From: Micavibrio_B sp048498395
Lineage (GTDB): Bacteria; Pseudomonadota; Alphaproteobacteria; Micavibrionales; Micavibrionaceae
Length of the DNA stretch: 64,000 nucleotides
Direction: 5' to 3'
NCBI GenBank assembly: GCA_048498395.1
Contig: JBEHYB010000001.1
Span: 19,905 to 83,904, forward strand
Numbering within the stretch: position 1 is the stretch's first letter; each line of letters starts with the position of its first letter. Of this stretch, positions 25,104 to 34,165 are shown piece after piece. Below the pieces are notes generated by a model. That model was not told the DNA's origin and did not search any database. It saw only the letters and a program-made list of their open reading frames with translations. The translations under genes were made by a program, and so were the position numbers.

Positions 25104-25973
25104 TTATTGACTGATTTTAACTTCGGTATTTTGCAGGCACCAGGCCAGGATTGCTTTTTGCGCATGGAGACGATTTTCAGCCTCGTCATAAATCACGCTG
25201 GCCGGTGATGCAAGGACTTCATTGGTGACTTCTTCGCCGCGATGGATCGGCATGCAATGCATGAATATCGCATCGGATTTAGCCTGTGCCATCAGCGTGG
25301 TATTGACTTGGTACGGCTGGAATATGTCTTTCGCCTTGCCTTCCTGACCCATCGATACCCACGTATCTGTAATGACCACATCAGCATTCGCGACGGCTTC
25401 CTGCGGTGATACGGCATTGTCAAAATTCGGACTCGCGATCGCGAGATCAAATCCGAATTTCGGCGCGGCCTGCACGAATGTTTTCGCGACATTGTTATAA
25501 TCGCCCAGCCACGCGAATTTCAGCCCATCAATCTGGCCCTTTTTTTCTTCGACTGTCATCAGATCCGCCATGATCTGGCACGGATGAGACTGATCGGTCA
25601 GCGCGTTGATAATGGGAATCGATGAATGCTGCGCAAGTTCTTCGACCATTGCATGATCGCTCATTCTTATCATCACCGCGTCAACGAAACGCGAAAGGAC
25701 TTTCGCCGTGTCCTCTACGCTTTCATTGACCCCGAGCTGCATCTCGTCCTTGGTCATGACAATCGTATGCCCGCCTAATTGTTTAAACGCCACCTCGAAA
25801 GAGAGCCTTGTACGGGTGGATTTCTTGTCGAAAACCATGGCAAGCGACATGCCGCGAAATAACTGCGGCGGCTCGTATTTCTGCTCTTTCAGCTCACGCG
25901 CATGCGCGATAATCCGTTTGAGGGATGATGCGGATAAAGTATCGAGATTTATAAAATGCTTGGAATTATTCAT
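25104..25973 (-). CDS. argF: ornithine carbamoyltransferase
   Basis: Makes citrulline from ornithine and carbamoyl phosphate. I start at ATG 25973 (MNNSKHFINLDTLSASS), 289 residues; an upstream TTG at 26000 is less likely. The carbamoyl-phosphate loop is FDKKSTRTRLSFEVAF (S-T-R-T-R). HAMVEEL, NALTDQSHPCQIMADLMT (with H-P-C-Q), WLGDYNNVAKTFVQAA and the ornithine loop FMHCMPIHRGEEV (H-C-M-P) all fit. Its TAA is embedded in the argG ribosome-binding site, so argF and argG form an operon. Confidence 0.96.
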   Translation of the reverse strand: MNNSKHFINLDTLSASSLKRIIAHARELKEQKYEPPQLFRGMSLAMVFDKKSTRTRLSFEVAFKQLGGHTIVMTKDEMQLGVNESVEDTAKVLSRFVDAVMIRMSDHAMVEELAQHSSIPIINALTDQSHPCQIMADLMTVEEKKGQIDGLKFAWLGDYNNVAKTFVQAAPKFGFDLAIASPNFDNAVSPQEAVANADVVITDTWVSMGQEGKAKDIFQPYQVNTTLMAQAKSDAIFMHCMPIHRGEEVTNEVLASPASVIYDEAENRLHAQKAILAWCLQNTEVKISQ

Positions 25974-26091
25974 GTTAACTGCCTTATTTTTCGTGTTCAA
26001 AAGAGAAAAGTGAACAACAGGCAGCGCCTCCTGATCACCGTATACTAGCTACGGCGTCGACGTCGGACAGAAATCAGGGGCATCGATATTT

Positions 26092-26125
26092 TCATGAAGA
26101 AAAGCTACGGGCTTTTTCTTCATGA
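26092..26125 (-). terminator. long AT-rich hairpin, probable terminator of the Clp-like gene
   Basis: A near-perfect 14-bp inverted repeat (TCATGAAGAAAAGC / GCTTTTTCTTCATGA, one bulged T) lies about 25 bases past the Clp-like stop and before argF. The stem is AT-rich, so termination strength is uncertain. Confidence 0.5.
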
Positions 26126-26150
26126 CGCAAGAATTATTTTTATCGCGGGT

Positions 26151-29100
26151 CTAGCTTGGTGCCGTACCGGTTCTGAGAACGAATGCAGGTTTCAGCTCGC
26201 CGTCATTCGCAACAGGTTTTTTACGCACGCTGCTAATCGGGACAACAACACCGTCCCCTTTGTTTTCTTCCGGCGCAGTACCCGTCGTCATTTCGATAGC
26301 GGTACCTTTTTTCAGCGACAGATTGCTCTGACGCAGAACCCAGTCGGAAAGCGGCGTTTCAACCGTTTTCTGCCATTCACGCTTGAGCGGACGCGCGCCG
26401 TAACGAATATCAAATCCTTTCAGTGCGACCGCATCCATAAAGGGCTGCGCCACACTCAAGTCCAGCTGGTACTGACCTTTGACCTGACCTGCTGTGCGTT
26501 CAAACTCACGTTTGACAAGCTTGGCCAATGTTTCCTTGCGCAGGGAATTGAAGAAGATAACGCCGTCCATACGGTTCAGGAATTCGGGCGTGAAGAAACT
26601 CTTTACATGACGTTCATAGATAGGACGCGCCATTTTCTGCCATTCCTCGTAATCGCGCAGCGGATCAAGTCCGCGCTTGACCGCCGTATCCATGACTTCC
26701 TGCGCGCCGAGATTGACCGTGAAAATATTGACGGTGTTTTTAAAGTCCGCCGTCACACCGCGCCCGTCCGTCATGATGCCGGAAGACAAGGGCGCGAGAA
26801 GCGTGTTGAAAATATCCGGATGTGCCTTCTCGGCTTCATCGAACAGGTTGACGCTATACGGGTGATTGCGCACAGCCTTGATGATCTTGCCGCCTTCGTC
26901 ATATCCCACATAGCCGGGAGCCGCGCCGCGCAAGGCTGAAGCCGCATGTTTTTCCTGGAATTCACCCATATCGAAGCGGTTGAGGAATCCTTCCGTACTG
27001 CTGCCGACCATAAATTCCGCCACTGCTTTCGACAGTTCTGTTTTACCTACACCAGTCGGCCCGACGAAGATAAAATTCCCGATTGGTCTTGATGTGTCTC
27101 GCAAACCCGCACGTGCGCGTTTCAGGGCACCCGATACTTCTGCCAGTGCTTCCGGCTGATCGAACACTTTTTTGCCAAGCGTGTGTTCAAGCACGGCATA
27201 GCGGTCGCGGTCGTTCTGGCTCAGATAGCTGAGCGGTATGCCGCTTTTCGCTGAAACGGCGAGATTGATATGCTCTTTCTGCAAAGTCTTCGCACCCTGA
27301 TTGCGCGCAATGGAACAGGCCTGATCGAGAATATCGATCGATTTATCGGGCTGTTTGACCGTATGGATATAATGCCCCGCAGAATCCGCGATATATTCCA
27401 TCAAATGATTTGGAATGCGTATCTTGTGATGAGCGGAATATTTTGTCTTCTGCCCGAGAAGAATATTCGTTGTCTCTTCAACGCTCGGCTCGTCGAGTTC
27501 TACCGGCTGAAACCTGCGTGCGAAAGCCGCATCTTTCTCGATACGCGTGTTATATTCTTCGCGTGTCGTATTGGCGATGACATAAAGATCGCCGCTTGTG
27601 AGATAGGGCTTGATCAGACCTTTGAAGCCAGTGCTTTTCATACCCGCGCCTGCTTCCATATTTTCGCCCAACTCGTCGATGGCCAGGAACACTGGCGGCA
27701 GTTTGCCATGTGCGTTGCGCTCGGAAATACCCTTGGCGATCGCGGTGACGCGCTCTTCGAAAACACCGCGGAATGGTGAATCGTTCATGGAACCTAGGTC
27801 AAGCGCCAGCACGCGCGCACCGAAGAATGGCTTTGGAACATCGCCTTTTTGAATCTTGATCGCAAGACCTTCAAGGATTTTGCTTTTCCCGATACCCGGT
27901 TCGCCGATCAGGAGCGGGTTCTTCTTGCCGCGCTTCTGAAGGATCGTCATGACTTCATCCATGACTTTCTCATTGCCGATCATCGGGTCGAATTTTTTCT
28001 TCTTGGCCAGCGCCGTATAATCAATGCAGTAGTTTCTGATCAAGTCTTCCAGATATGAATCCGGGATAGTGTAAGGACCTTCGATATTGCGCGGCGGATC
28101 GAACATCATCTGGAAAAATAATCTGGACGAGTTTTTCGCGCCTTTGCCGGCTTTCTTTGCCTTCTCCTCGTCTTCCTTTACCTCGCGGTATTTTTTCGGC
28201 CATTCCTTGAGCATATCGCGGGTCAACCCGGCACGATTGAAAAGCTGGTCAACTTCCTTGTCAGTCTTGATGAGATGCCACAAAAGCGGAATGGCGTTCT
28301 CTTCTTTCTTGTAGATTTCGTTCAAACGTTCGAGCAGCGGGTAAATACCGTACGAAATTTGCGTACGAACGCGCACACCCCTCGTGCCGCGATCATCTAT
28401 CTTCTTGGCGGCATAAGCGACTTTATCGCTGAATTCCATCAAATCCTTGATGCCAAGATTCCTGAAATGAAGGCTTAATTCTATCTCGTTCAAAAGTGCG
28501 AGCGCCAAGTGACGCGGCGCAAGCGTGCGCGAATTGGAGGACAGGGCTTCTTCATAGGCACTTGTCAGGATACTTTGTATCTCCAGTTCTGGCAGTATTT
28601 TCGCCAGCGGATCGACATATTCGACATCGGCTGACGGCAGGCCGTTACGATGCAGGAGTTGTTTATAAAACGGACCGGATTCGGCGATTAGCGTGTCGAT
28701 CACCACGGATTTCGGTGGCTCAATCAGTGGATTCTCGCGCAAGCTTTCCATGATCGTCAAAGGACTGAGGTCTTCAGGAAAATCCGCCATTTCTGGATTT
28801 ATGAGTAGCCCACTGAGGGTTAATGTAAGGCCTTCGAGGATTTTGTCTTCGATTCTATTATCAATTTCGACAACCAGATCCTTAGACTTATCGATCCCGA
28901 TGATGCGCCGCTTGCCATCAGGCATTTTTTCATCGGCAACAAAAGCGGTTATCTGCGCCAGCAGACTGACGAGTATTTTTTGTTTTATCTCGGCAACCTG
29001 TATTGCATCTGCATCCTCTGTTACCTGGTGGAACATTGTATTATTTATTTTGTCACTAAGTATTTTATAAACCTGTCCTAAGGCTACGCCTTTCTCATCA

Positions 29101-29426
29101 CGCGTTTCCTTGTTCTGTATAAACTCATGCACACTTCTGACTTCACGGCTCAATTCCCGTAGCGCTTTTTTGCGCAAGTCCAACGCACTGGTGCCTGTAT
29201 CTTCCGAATGGTAGTGCGGGAAGTTGGTGATCAGCTGGATTTCTTTTTTCAAATTATCAGTATTGATACCGCGCTCTAATAAGGTTTCGGCATAAGCGGG
29301 TGTATTGAGCGCTGCGACCCAGACATCGTTCCAGTTAGCAGTCTCCGCCGCGCGCTTGATTGTATGGTTACGAATTGAATCTAGAAAACTGACAAAACTA
29401 TTTGGGGGTCTATCTTCACGCAGCAT
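26151..29426 (-). CDS. atypical Clp/Hsp100 AAA+ ATPase, 1091 residues
   Basis: A two-ring unfoldase related to ClpA/ClpB but much longer than ClpA. Residues 1 to about 470 form an extended, mostly helical region with two stretches that resemble Clp N-domain repeats (AYAETLLERGINTDNL and LAPRHLALALLNEIEL). AAA1 has Walker A GEPGIGKSKILEGL (Ser where Thr is usual) and Walker B VFLAIDELGE. AAA2 has GPTGVGKTELSKAV, VNLFDEAEKAHPDIF and FTPEFLNRMD. The linker between rings is short, so there is no ClpB-type middle domain. The ClpP-docking IGF/IGL loop is not evident between NIFTVNLGAQE and FTPEFLNR. No clpP or clpS is adjacent. It has a strong AGGAAGG site. Partner and substrate are unknown. Confidence 0.85.
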   Translation of the reverse strand: MLREDRPPNSFVSFLDSIRNHTIKRAAETANWNDVWVAALNTPAYAETLLERGINTDNLKKEIQLITNFPHYHSEDTGTSALDLRKKALRELSREVRSVHEFIQNKETRDEKGVALGQVYKILSDKINNTMFHQVTEDADAIQVAEIKQKILVSLLAQITAFVADEKMPDGKRRIIGIDKSKDLVVEIDNRIEDKILEGLTLTLSGLLINPEMADFPEDLSPLTIMESLRENPLIEPPKSVVIDTLIAESGPFYKQLLHRNGLPSADVEYVDPLAKILPELEIQSILTSAYEEALSSNSRTLAPRHLALALLNEIELSLHFRNLGIKDLMEFSDKVAYAAKKIDDRGTRGVRVRTQISYGIYPLLERLNEIYKKEENAIPLLWHLIKTDKEVDQLFNRAGLTRDMLKEWPKKYREVKEDEEKAKKAGKGAKNSSRLFFQMMFDPPRNIEGPYTIPDSYLEDLIRNYCIDYTALAKKKKFDPMIGNEKVMDEVMTILQKRGKKNPLLIGEPGIGKSKILEGLAIKIQKGDVPKPFFGARVLALDLGSMNDSPFRGVFEERVTAIAKGISERNAHGKLPPVFLAIDELGENMEAGAGMKSTGFKGLIKPYLTSGDLYVIANTTREEYNTRIEKDAAFARRFQPVELDEPSVEETTNILLGQKTKYSAHHKIRIPNHLMEYIADSAGHYIHTVKQPDKSIDILDQACSIARNQGAKTLQKEHINLAVSAKSGIPLSYLSQNDRDRYAVLEHTLGKKVFDQPEALAEVSGALKRARAGLRDTSRPIGNFIFVGPTGVGKTELSKAVAEFMVGSSTEGFLNRFDMGEFQEKHAASALRGAAPGYVGYDEGGKIIKAVRNHPYSVNLFDEAEKAHPDIFNTLLAPLSSGIMTDGRGVTADFKNTVNIFTVNLGAQEVMDTAVKRGLDPLRDYEEWQKMARPIYERHVKSFFTPEFLNRMDGVIFFNSLRKETLAKLVKREFERTAGQVKGQYQLDLSVAQPFMDAVALKGFDIRYGARPLKREWQKTVETPLSDWVLRQSNLSLKKGTAIEMTTGTAPEENKGDGVVVPISSVRKKPVANDGELKPAFVLRTGTAPS

Positions 29427-29509
29427 ACTAAGTACCTTCCTGTAGGGAAGTTTTTAGGACAAATGCGCTGAATATGTCAATTTTTGCCTGAATATTTTAC
29501 ATATATTAT

Positions 29510-31723
29510 TCATATGATCGATTCGACGAAGTTTTCCATCACGCGCCGTGTTTCACCGTCATCGAAATTGATGTCCAGTTTACGTCCGTCAACAAGGATC
29601 ACCGTCCCGCCACCGAATGAATCATGGAACACGCGGTCGCCTGTTTTGTACTTCGATGTCTTCTGTTCGGTCCCGCGTCGCCATGTGGAATTCGTCGCCG
29701 GTGCCGTATTCGAGAAACTACCAAAACCAAGACCCTTGGAGTCCCAATGTTGCGAGCGACCGGCGTTGTACATACCGGCCTCGGTTTCGGATTCAACATG
29801 TTCTTTTGGAAGCTCATCAACGAAACGTGATGGAATTGCGTTGACCCAATTACCGTACATGCGACGATTACCCACCGACGTGATATAGGCGCGTTTTCGT
29901 GCGCGCGTGATTCCGACATAGGCGAGGCGGCGTTCTTCCTCAAGACCTGCAACGCCATTTTCATCCATCGTGCGTTGTGACGGAAATAATCCTTCTTCCC
30001 ACCCGGGCAGGAATACGGCATCAAACTCCAGGCCTTTCGCGCCGTGCAGCGTCATCAACGATACGTAATCGTCATCGGCATTGGCCTGCTGGTTCTCAAG
30101 CACCAGCGCGACATGCTCAAGAAAACTCTCAAGTGATTCAAATTCTTCCATACCAGCGACAAGTTCTTTCAAGTTCTCAAGCCGTCCCGGCGCTTCGGGC
30201 GTTTTATCCGCCTGCCACATCGCGGTATAGCCAGATTCATCGAGAACCTGCCCGGCGAGATCGCCATGCTTCATCGTCGAGACCAGAGATCTCCATCTCT
30301 CGAAATCTCTGATGAGCGTTTTAAGCGTTGTGCGCACTTTCGGTTTCAGAACTTCCGTCTCGCATAATTCGGCTGTTGCGAAATAAAGGCTTACTCCCTT
30401 ACTGCGCGCATAATCATAAAGACTTTGTACCGTCGCGTCGCCAATGCCGCGCTTCGGGACATTAATGATGCGCTCGAACGCGAGATCGTCGTTCGGCTGT
30501 GCGGTGACGCGCAAATAGGCGAGTGCATCACGGATTTCCTGCCGTTCATAAAAGCGCGGGCCGCCGAAAACGCGATAGGGCAGGCCAAGCTGGATAAATC
30601 TTTCCTCGAATTCGCGCATCTGGAACCCTGCACGCACCAGCACCGCCATCTGCCGCAACTTCCAGCGCTTGTTCTGCAGACTTTCCATTTCTTCGCCCAT
30701 ATAACGGGCCTCAGCTTCACCGTCCCACAACGCCTTGACGATGATCTTGTCGCCCTGTTCGTCCTGCGACCACAGTGTTTTGCCAAGACGGCCCTTGTTA
30801 TTCGAGATCACACCTGAGGCTGCCGCAAGAATATGCCCTGTGGAACGGTAATTTTGTTCGAGCTTGACAATCTTGGCATTGGGAAAATCTTTTTCAAAGC
30901 GCAGGATGTTGCCGACTTCCGCTCCGCGCCAGCCATAGATTGACTGGTCGTCATCACCGACGCAGCAGATATTATTCGACCCCTGTGCAAGCAGTCTCAG
31001 CCACAGATATTGCGCGACGTTCGTATCCTGGTACTCATCGACCATGATATACTTGAAACGGCGGTGATAATCGGCCAGCACGTCCGCATGTCCGCGCAAA
31101 ATAGTGATCATATGCATTAAAAGATCGCCGAAATCACAGGCATTGATCGTTTTCAGGCGCTCCTGATACTGGCGATAGATGGAAAGAAGCTTTCCGTTCG
31201 CGAAATCGCCCGCGTCGTTGGCCGTGACATCTTCAGGTTTGAGCGCGCGATCTTTCCAACGCTCGATCATGGTCAGGATCACGCGTGGCGGCCATTTTTT
31301 TGAATCGATATTCTCCGCTTCGCAGATCTGCTTTATCAGGCGTACTGCGTCGTCCTGATCGATAATCGTGAATTGCGGTGTCAGCCCCACCAGATCGGCA
31401 TGACGGCGCAGCATGCGCGCGCACAGAGCGTGAAACGTACCCAGCCACCAGCCTTCAACAGGTTGCCCGCCGAGCAGCTTCGACACGCGCTCTTTCATTT
31501 CCTGCGCGGCCTTGTTGGTGAATGTCACGGAAAGAATCTGTCCGGGAAAAGCCTTGCCGCTCGTCAGTAAATACGCGAGGCGTGTCGTCAGCACGCGGGT
31601 TTTTCCCGTGCCCGCGCCGGCAATAATCAGGACGGGGCCGTCCAAAGCCAGCGCGGCTTCGCGCTGCCTGTCATTCAAGCCTAAAAGATAGGCAGGCTCG
31701 GGAGATAAATTTTGTGGAATCAT
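29510..31723 (-). CDS. pcrA: UvrD/PcrA-type superfamily 1 DNA helicase
   Basis: A 737-residue 3'-5' helicase started at ATG 31723 (MIPQNLSPEPAYL). Motif Q/I is LNDRQREAAL then IAGAGTGKTRVLTTRLAYLL. Motif Ia is VTFTNKAAQEMKERV. Motif II is MVDEYQDTN. Motif III is GDDDQSIYGWRGA. LEQNYRST is motif IV. LMTLHGAKGLEF is motif V and EERRLAYVGITRARKRAY is motif VI. The C-terminus (GDRVFHDSFGGGTVILVDGR) is the Tudor-like PcrA domain that contacts RNA polymerase, favouring PcrA/UvrD over Rep. It serves in nucleotide-excision repair and removal of recombination or transcription roadblocks. Confidence 0.95.
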   Translation of the reverse strand: MIPQNLSPEPAYLLGLNDRQREAALALDGPVLIIAGAGTGKTRVLTTRLAYLLTSGKAFPGQILSVTFTNKAAQEMKERVSKLLGGQPVEGWWLGTFHALCARMLRRHADLVGLTPQFTIIDQDDAVRLIKQICEAENIDSKKWPPRVILTMIERWKDRALKPEDVTANDAGDFANGKLLSIYRQYQERLKTINACDFGDLLMHMITILRGHADVLADYHRRFKYIMVDEYQDTNVAQYLWLRLLAQGSNNICCVGDDDQSIYGWRGAEVGNILRFEKDFPNAKIVKLEQNYRSTGHILAAASGVISNNKGRLGKTLWSQDEQGDKIIVKALWDGEAEARYMGEEMESLQNKRWKLRQMAVLVRAGFQMREFEERFIQLGLPYRVFGGPRFYERQEIRDALAYLRVTAQPNDDLAFERIINVPKRGIGDATVQSLYDYARSKGVSLYFATAELCETEVLKPKVRTTLKTLIRDFERWRSLVSTMKHGDLAGQVLDESGYTAMWQADKTPEAPGRLENLKELVAGMEEFESLESFLEHVALVLENQQANADDDYVSLMTLHGAKGLEFDAVFLPGWEEGLFPSQRTMDENGVAGLEEERRLAYVGITRARKRAYITSVGNRRMYGNWVNAIPSRFVDELPKEHVESETEAGMYNAGRSQHWDSKGLGFGSFSNTAPATNSTWRRGTEQKTSKYKTGDRVFHDSFGGGTVILVDGRKLDINFDDGETRRVMENFVESII

Positions 31724-31761
31724 GGATAGGAAAATAGAGACTGTCCTACTAAAAAACAAAC

Positions 31762-31786
31762 AATAATCGGGAAATTCCCGATTATT
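31762..31786 (-). terminator. strong intrinsic terminator
   Basis: An 11-bp perfect stem (AATAATCGGGA / TCCCGATTATT) with a 3-base loop overlaps the stop codon of the minus-strand gene at 31782. On the minus strand it is followed by TTGTTTGTTTTTT, a good release tract. Confidence 0.9.
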
Positions 31787-32687
31787 GCGCGCTGATCAGC
31801 GTAAAGCAGTTCTCATTTACCGTGAGCGTGTCGCCGGTCGATGTATTGGTCAGGACATTGCCGTTCCATTTGACGACATCGGCCTGAATGCGCGGGCTGA
31901 GCACGATAAAATTCGTAAATTTCGAAACCCATGGCACGGGGAAATTCGCCGGGATTTCGTTCTGCGCGATTGCCGCGCCTTTGCAATCGACATTCAGGCT
32001 ATCCTGACCCCATCCGTCTTCAAGCACGACGATACTGCGGCCGGCACCCAATGTGATCGTATCATTGCCTGAACCGGCATTAACGATACGGTTGCCTGAA
32101 TTATCGACGATCGTGTCATTGCCCGGACCGCCAAGGAAGATCTGGTCTATACCTGTCGTCGGATCGTTTTCGGCACAAGCTAGCGTATTCGGACCATCAT
32201 CACCGATTAGAACGCCGGTAGATGATGAAGTTCCTTTGACGCATTTCAGTGATGTCTGCGGACTTTCAATGGCGAGCACAGAATTCGGATCGAGCCTGAG
32301 CGTTTCAAAAACACGCGCGGCATGAGATTCGTCTTTCAGGCTCAGGAAATAGGCCGGCAGTTTTCCTGAACCAATCGCAGCGCTTAAAAGCGCGATCGTT
32401 GTTTTCAGGCGCGGGGTCGCACGCGTCGTGTAATCCTGATAGATCGTCATCGCATCAGAGATTTTCTTGACGGCATCCGCTGTCTGCGCCTGCTGCGCCT
32501 CGGTCAGCGCAGGACCTGGCGCCTCCTTAGTATCTGCATAAATGCCCAGCGCTTTAAGCGTTTCAGGAGCAGGCTCCTTGAAAACGAGCGGGGCAGGTTT
32601 TGCCGGTTCGAATGTGATAACGCCATAGGCTGTATAAAGCCCGGCCGCGAGAAGGATAAAGAGGACAATTGAAACGATAAGCCGCAT
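31782..32687 (-). CDS. uncharacterised exported protein with calcium-binding-type nonapeptide repeats
   Basis: A 301-residue protein with an N-terminal uncleaved-looking hydrophobic anchor (LIVSIVLFILLAAGLYTAYG). A Pro/Ala-rich stretch and a helical region to about residue 120 follow. Residues about 150-235 contain GGPGNDTI, NAGSGNDTITLG and GWGQDSLNV, spaced as in RTX-like G-G-x-G-x-D repeats that form a calcium-bound beta roll. It is therefore probably a periplasmic, membrane-tethered protein stabilised by calcium. The ATG has an AGGCGGA site. Function unknown. Confidence 0.65.
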   Translation of the reverse strand: MRLIVSIVLFILLAAGLYTAYGVITFEPAKPAPLVFKEPAPETLKALGIYADTKEAPGPALTEAQQAQTADAVKKISDAMTIYQDYTTRATPRLKTTIALLSAAIGSGKLPAYFLSLKDESHAARVFETLRLDPNSVLAIESPQTSLKCVKGTSSSTGVLIGDDGPNTLACAENDPTTGIDQIFLGGPGNDTIVDNSGNRIVNAGSGNDTITLGAGRSIVVLEDGWGQDSLNVDCKGAAIAQNEIPANFPVPWVSKFTNFIVLSPRIQADVVKWNGNVLTNTSTGDTLTVNENCFTLISAQ

Positions 32688-32780
32688 GTGGATTCCGCCT
32701 GTGAAACGAGCTGATTTGCCAATCTCGTGAAAGATTAAAGCAAATGCGCTTTTGACGCTATGGCCTTTTTACGAATACGC

Positions 32781-33830
32781 TTAATGTTGCCCGGGTGTCG
32801 GGGCGGCGGCCACCTGATTACGTCCGTTATGCTTGGCTGTATAAAGCGCGGCATCGGCACGGTCGATGACATCTTCGGGATTTTTCTCGAAAGCATATTC
32901 AGCGACACCGACCGACATGGTGATCCGGCCGAGAATATCCCCGGAAGAACGGTTGATAACGTCTTTCATGGCAATTGCCTGTCTGAGCGAGTTGCCAACC
33001 GCAAGCCCCGCCTGAATGCCTGTCTCCGGAAGCAGGATCGCAAATTCCTCACCACCGTAACGGGCGGCAAAGTCGCGGCCTTTAAGACCATCTTTCAGTG
33101 TTCTGGCAACAAGTCTTAAGACCTGATCGCCGACCTGGTGGCCGAAATTATCGTTGAAGCTCTTGAAGTGGTCGATATCCACCATAAGAAGCGTATAGGG
33201 TTTGCGCGTTGCTTTGGCTTCCGCCGTAAGCTGCTGCAATTCTGCGTCGAAAGATTTACGGTTGGCAAGACCCGTGAGACCGTCCGTCATCGCTTCGCGG
33301 CGGACGAATTCGAGATCGCGCTTCAGTTCTGCCATTAATTGTGTGGAGTGCGCGAGTTCGGCTTCGAGTTTCTTGTTCTTCTCGAGCATGTCTTTCGTAA
33401 TGGACGTTGCCGATTTAATCGCCGCTTCGACTTCCTTCGGCGAATTGGCGTTATTGATCATATTATTCACGACGACACCCAGCGATTTACTATAGTCGCT
33501 GGCCGCTTCCTGCACGTTCTTCACCATGCCGGAAACATCGGAAATAGTGGTCTGGATCTGCTCGCCGGCACGGCGAACTGTTTCTTCATTTTTCAGATCG
33601 CCCAGATAACGGGTGTGAATTTCGAGACAGAGATTATCGGTGATTTTTGTTTTTTCCTCGACCAGCTGATCGATGGCACGAACGATATCCGCTTTAGAGC
33701 GGGCGTAATAGACGAACCACAATTCATAAATTTCTGGAATCGGCGACAGGTCTTCGCGGCGCAGTCTTTCCTGCACCTGTTGCGATATTTCTAAAGAGCG
33801 GGTCTTTTCTTTACCTTGGATGAAACTCAA
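32781..33830 (-). CDS. diguanylate cyclase (GGDEF domain)
   Basis: A 349-residue soluble protein. Residues 1 to about 165 form a helical, coiled-coil-like sensory or dimerisation region with no membrane segment. The GGDEF domain follows: DGLTGLANRKSFDAEL, LLMVDIDHFKSFNDNFGHQVGD and the active loop ARYGGEEFAILLPE, then MSVGVAEY and DRADAALYTAKHNGRNQ. The G-G-E-E-F motif and substrate residues are intact, so it should make cyclic di-GMP. The inhibitory R-x-x-D site five residues upstream reads K-G-R-D, so the canonical Arg is replaced by Lys. No EAL domain. Confidence 0.92.
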   Translation of the reverse strand: MSFIQGKEKTRSLEISQQVQERLRREDLSPIPEIYELWFVYYARSKADIVRAIDQLVEEKTKITDNLCLEIHTRYLGDLKNEETVRRAGEQIQTTISDVSGMVKNVQEAASDYSKSLGVVVNNMINNANSPKEVEAAIKSATSITKDMLEKNKKLEAELAHSTQLMAELKRDLEFVRREAMTDGLTGLANRKSFDAELQQLTAEAKATRKPYTLLMVDIDHFKSFNDNFGHQVGDQVLRLVARTLKDGLKGRDFAARYGGEEFAILLPETGIQAGLAVGNSLRQAIAMKDVINRSSGDILGRITMSVGVAEYAFEKNPEDVIDRADAALYTAKHNGRNQVAAAPTPGQH

Positions 33831-34165
33831 AACTGTACTCTCTGTTGGATCTGAAAAAATCTCTGACTTAATAATAATAGAATAAAAAATTTTATGTAGT
33901 TAAAACAAGCGGCGTGCGCGGTAATAAACCGTCAAAAATGATAATGACCTCAAAAGCTTAAAACGAGCTTAAGCGTAATATACATAACCATGCATTCATA
34001 TATACTGCTTATTATTTCTACATAGGAACAGTATATCGCCTCCAATCCACCCATCTTTTAAATTTCACAAAGTGCCGTTGGGGGTTGCAAAGGCGGGAAA
34101 ATCTCTACAGACTCGCCCACACATTGAATACCGACTTAAACTTACGTGCCACTTCAGAGGAAATT
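33831..34165. other. 335-base divergent intergenic region
   Basis: An AT-rich gap between the diguanylate cyclase and psd, both reading outward, so it must hold both promoters. Visible are an inverted repeat around GCTTAAAACGAGCTTAAGC at about 33955-33975 and the psd ribosome-binding site AGAGGAAA at 34155-34163. I see no convincing gene, RNA or operator. Confidence 0.6.
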
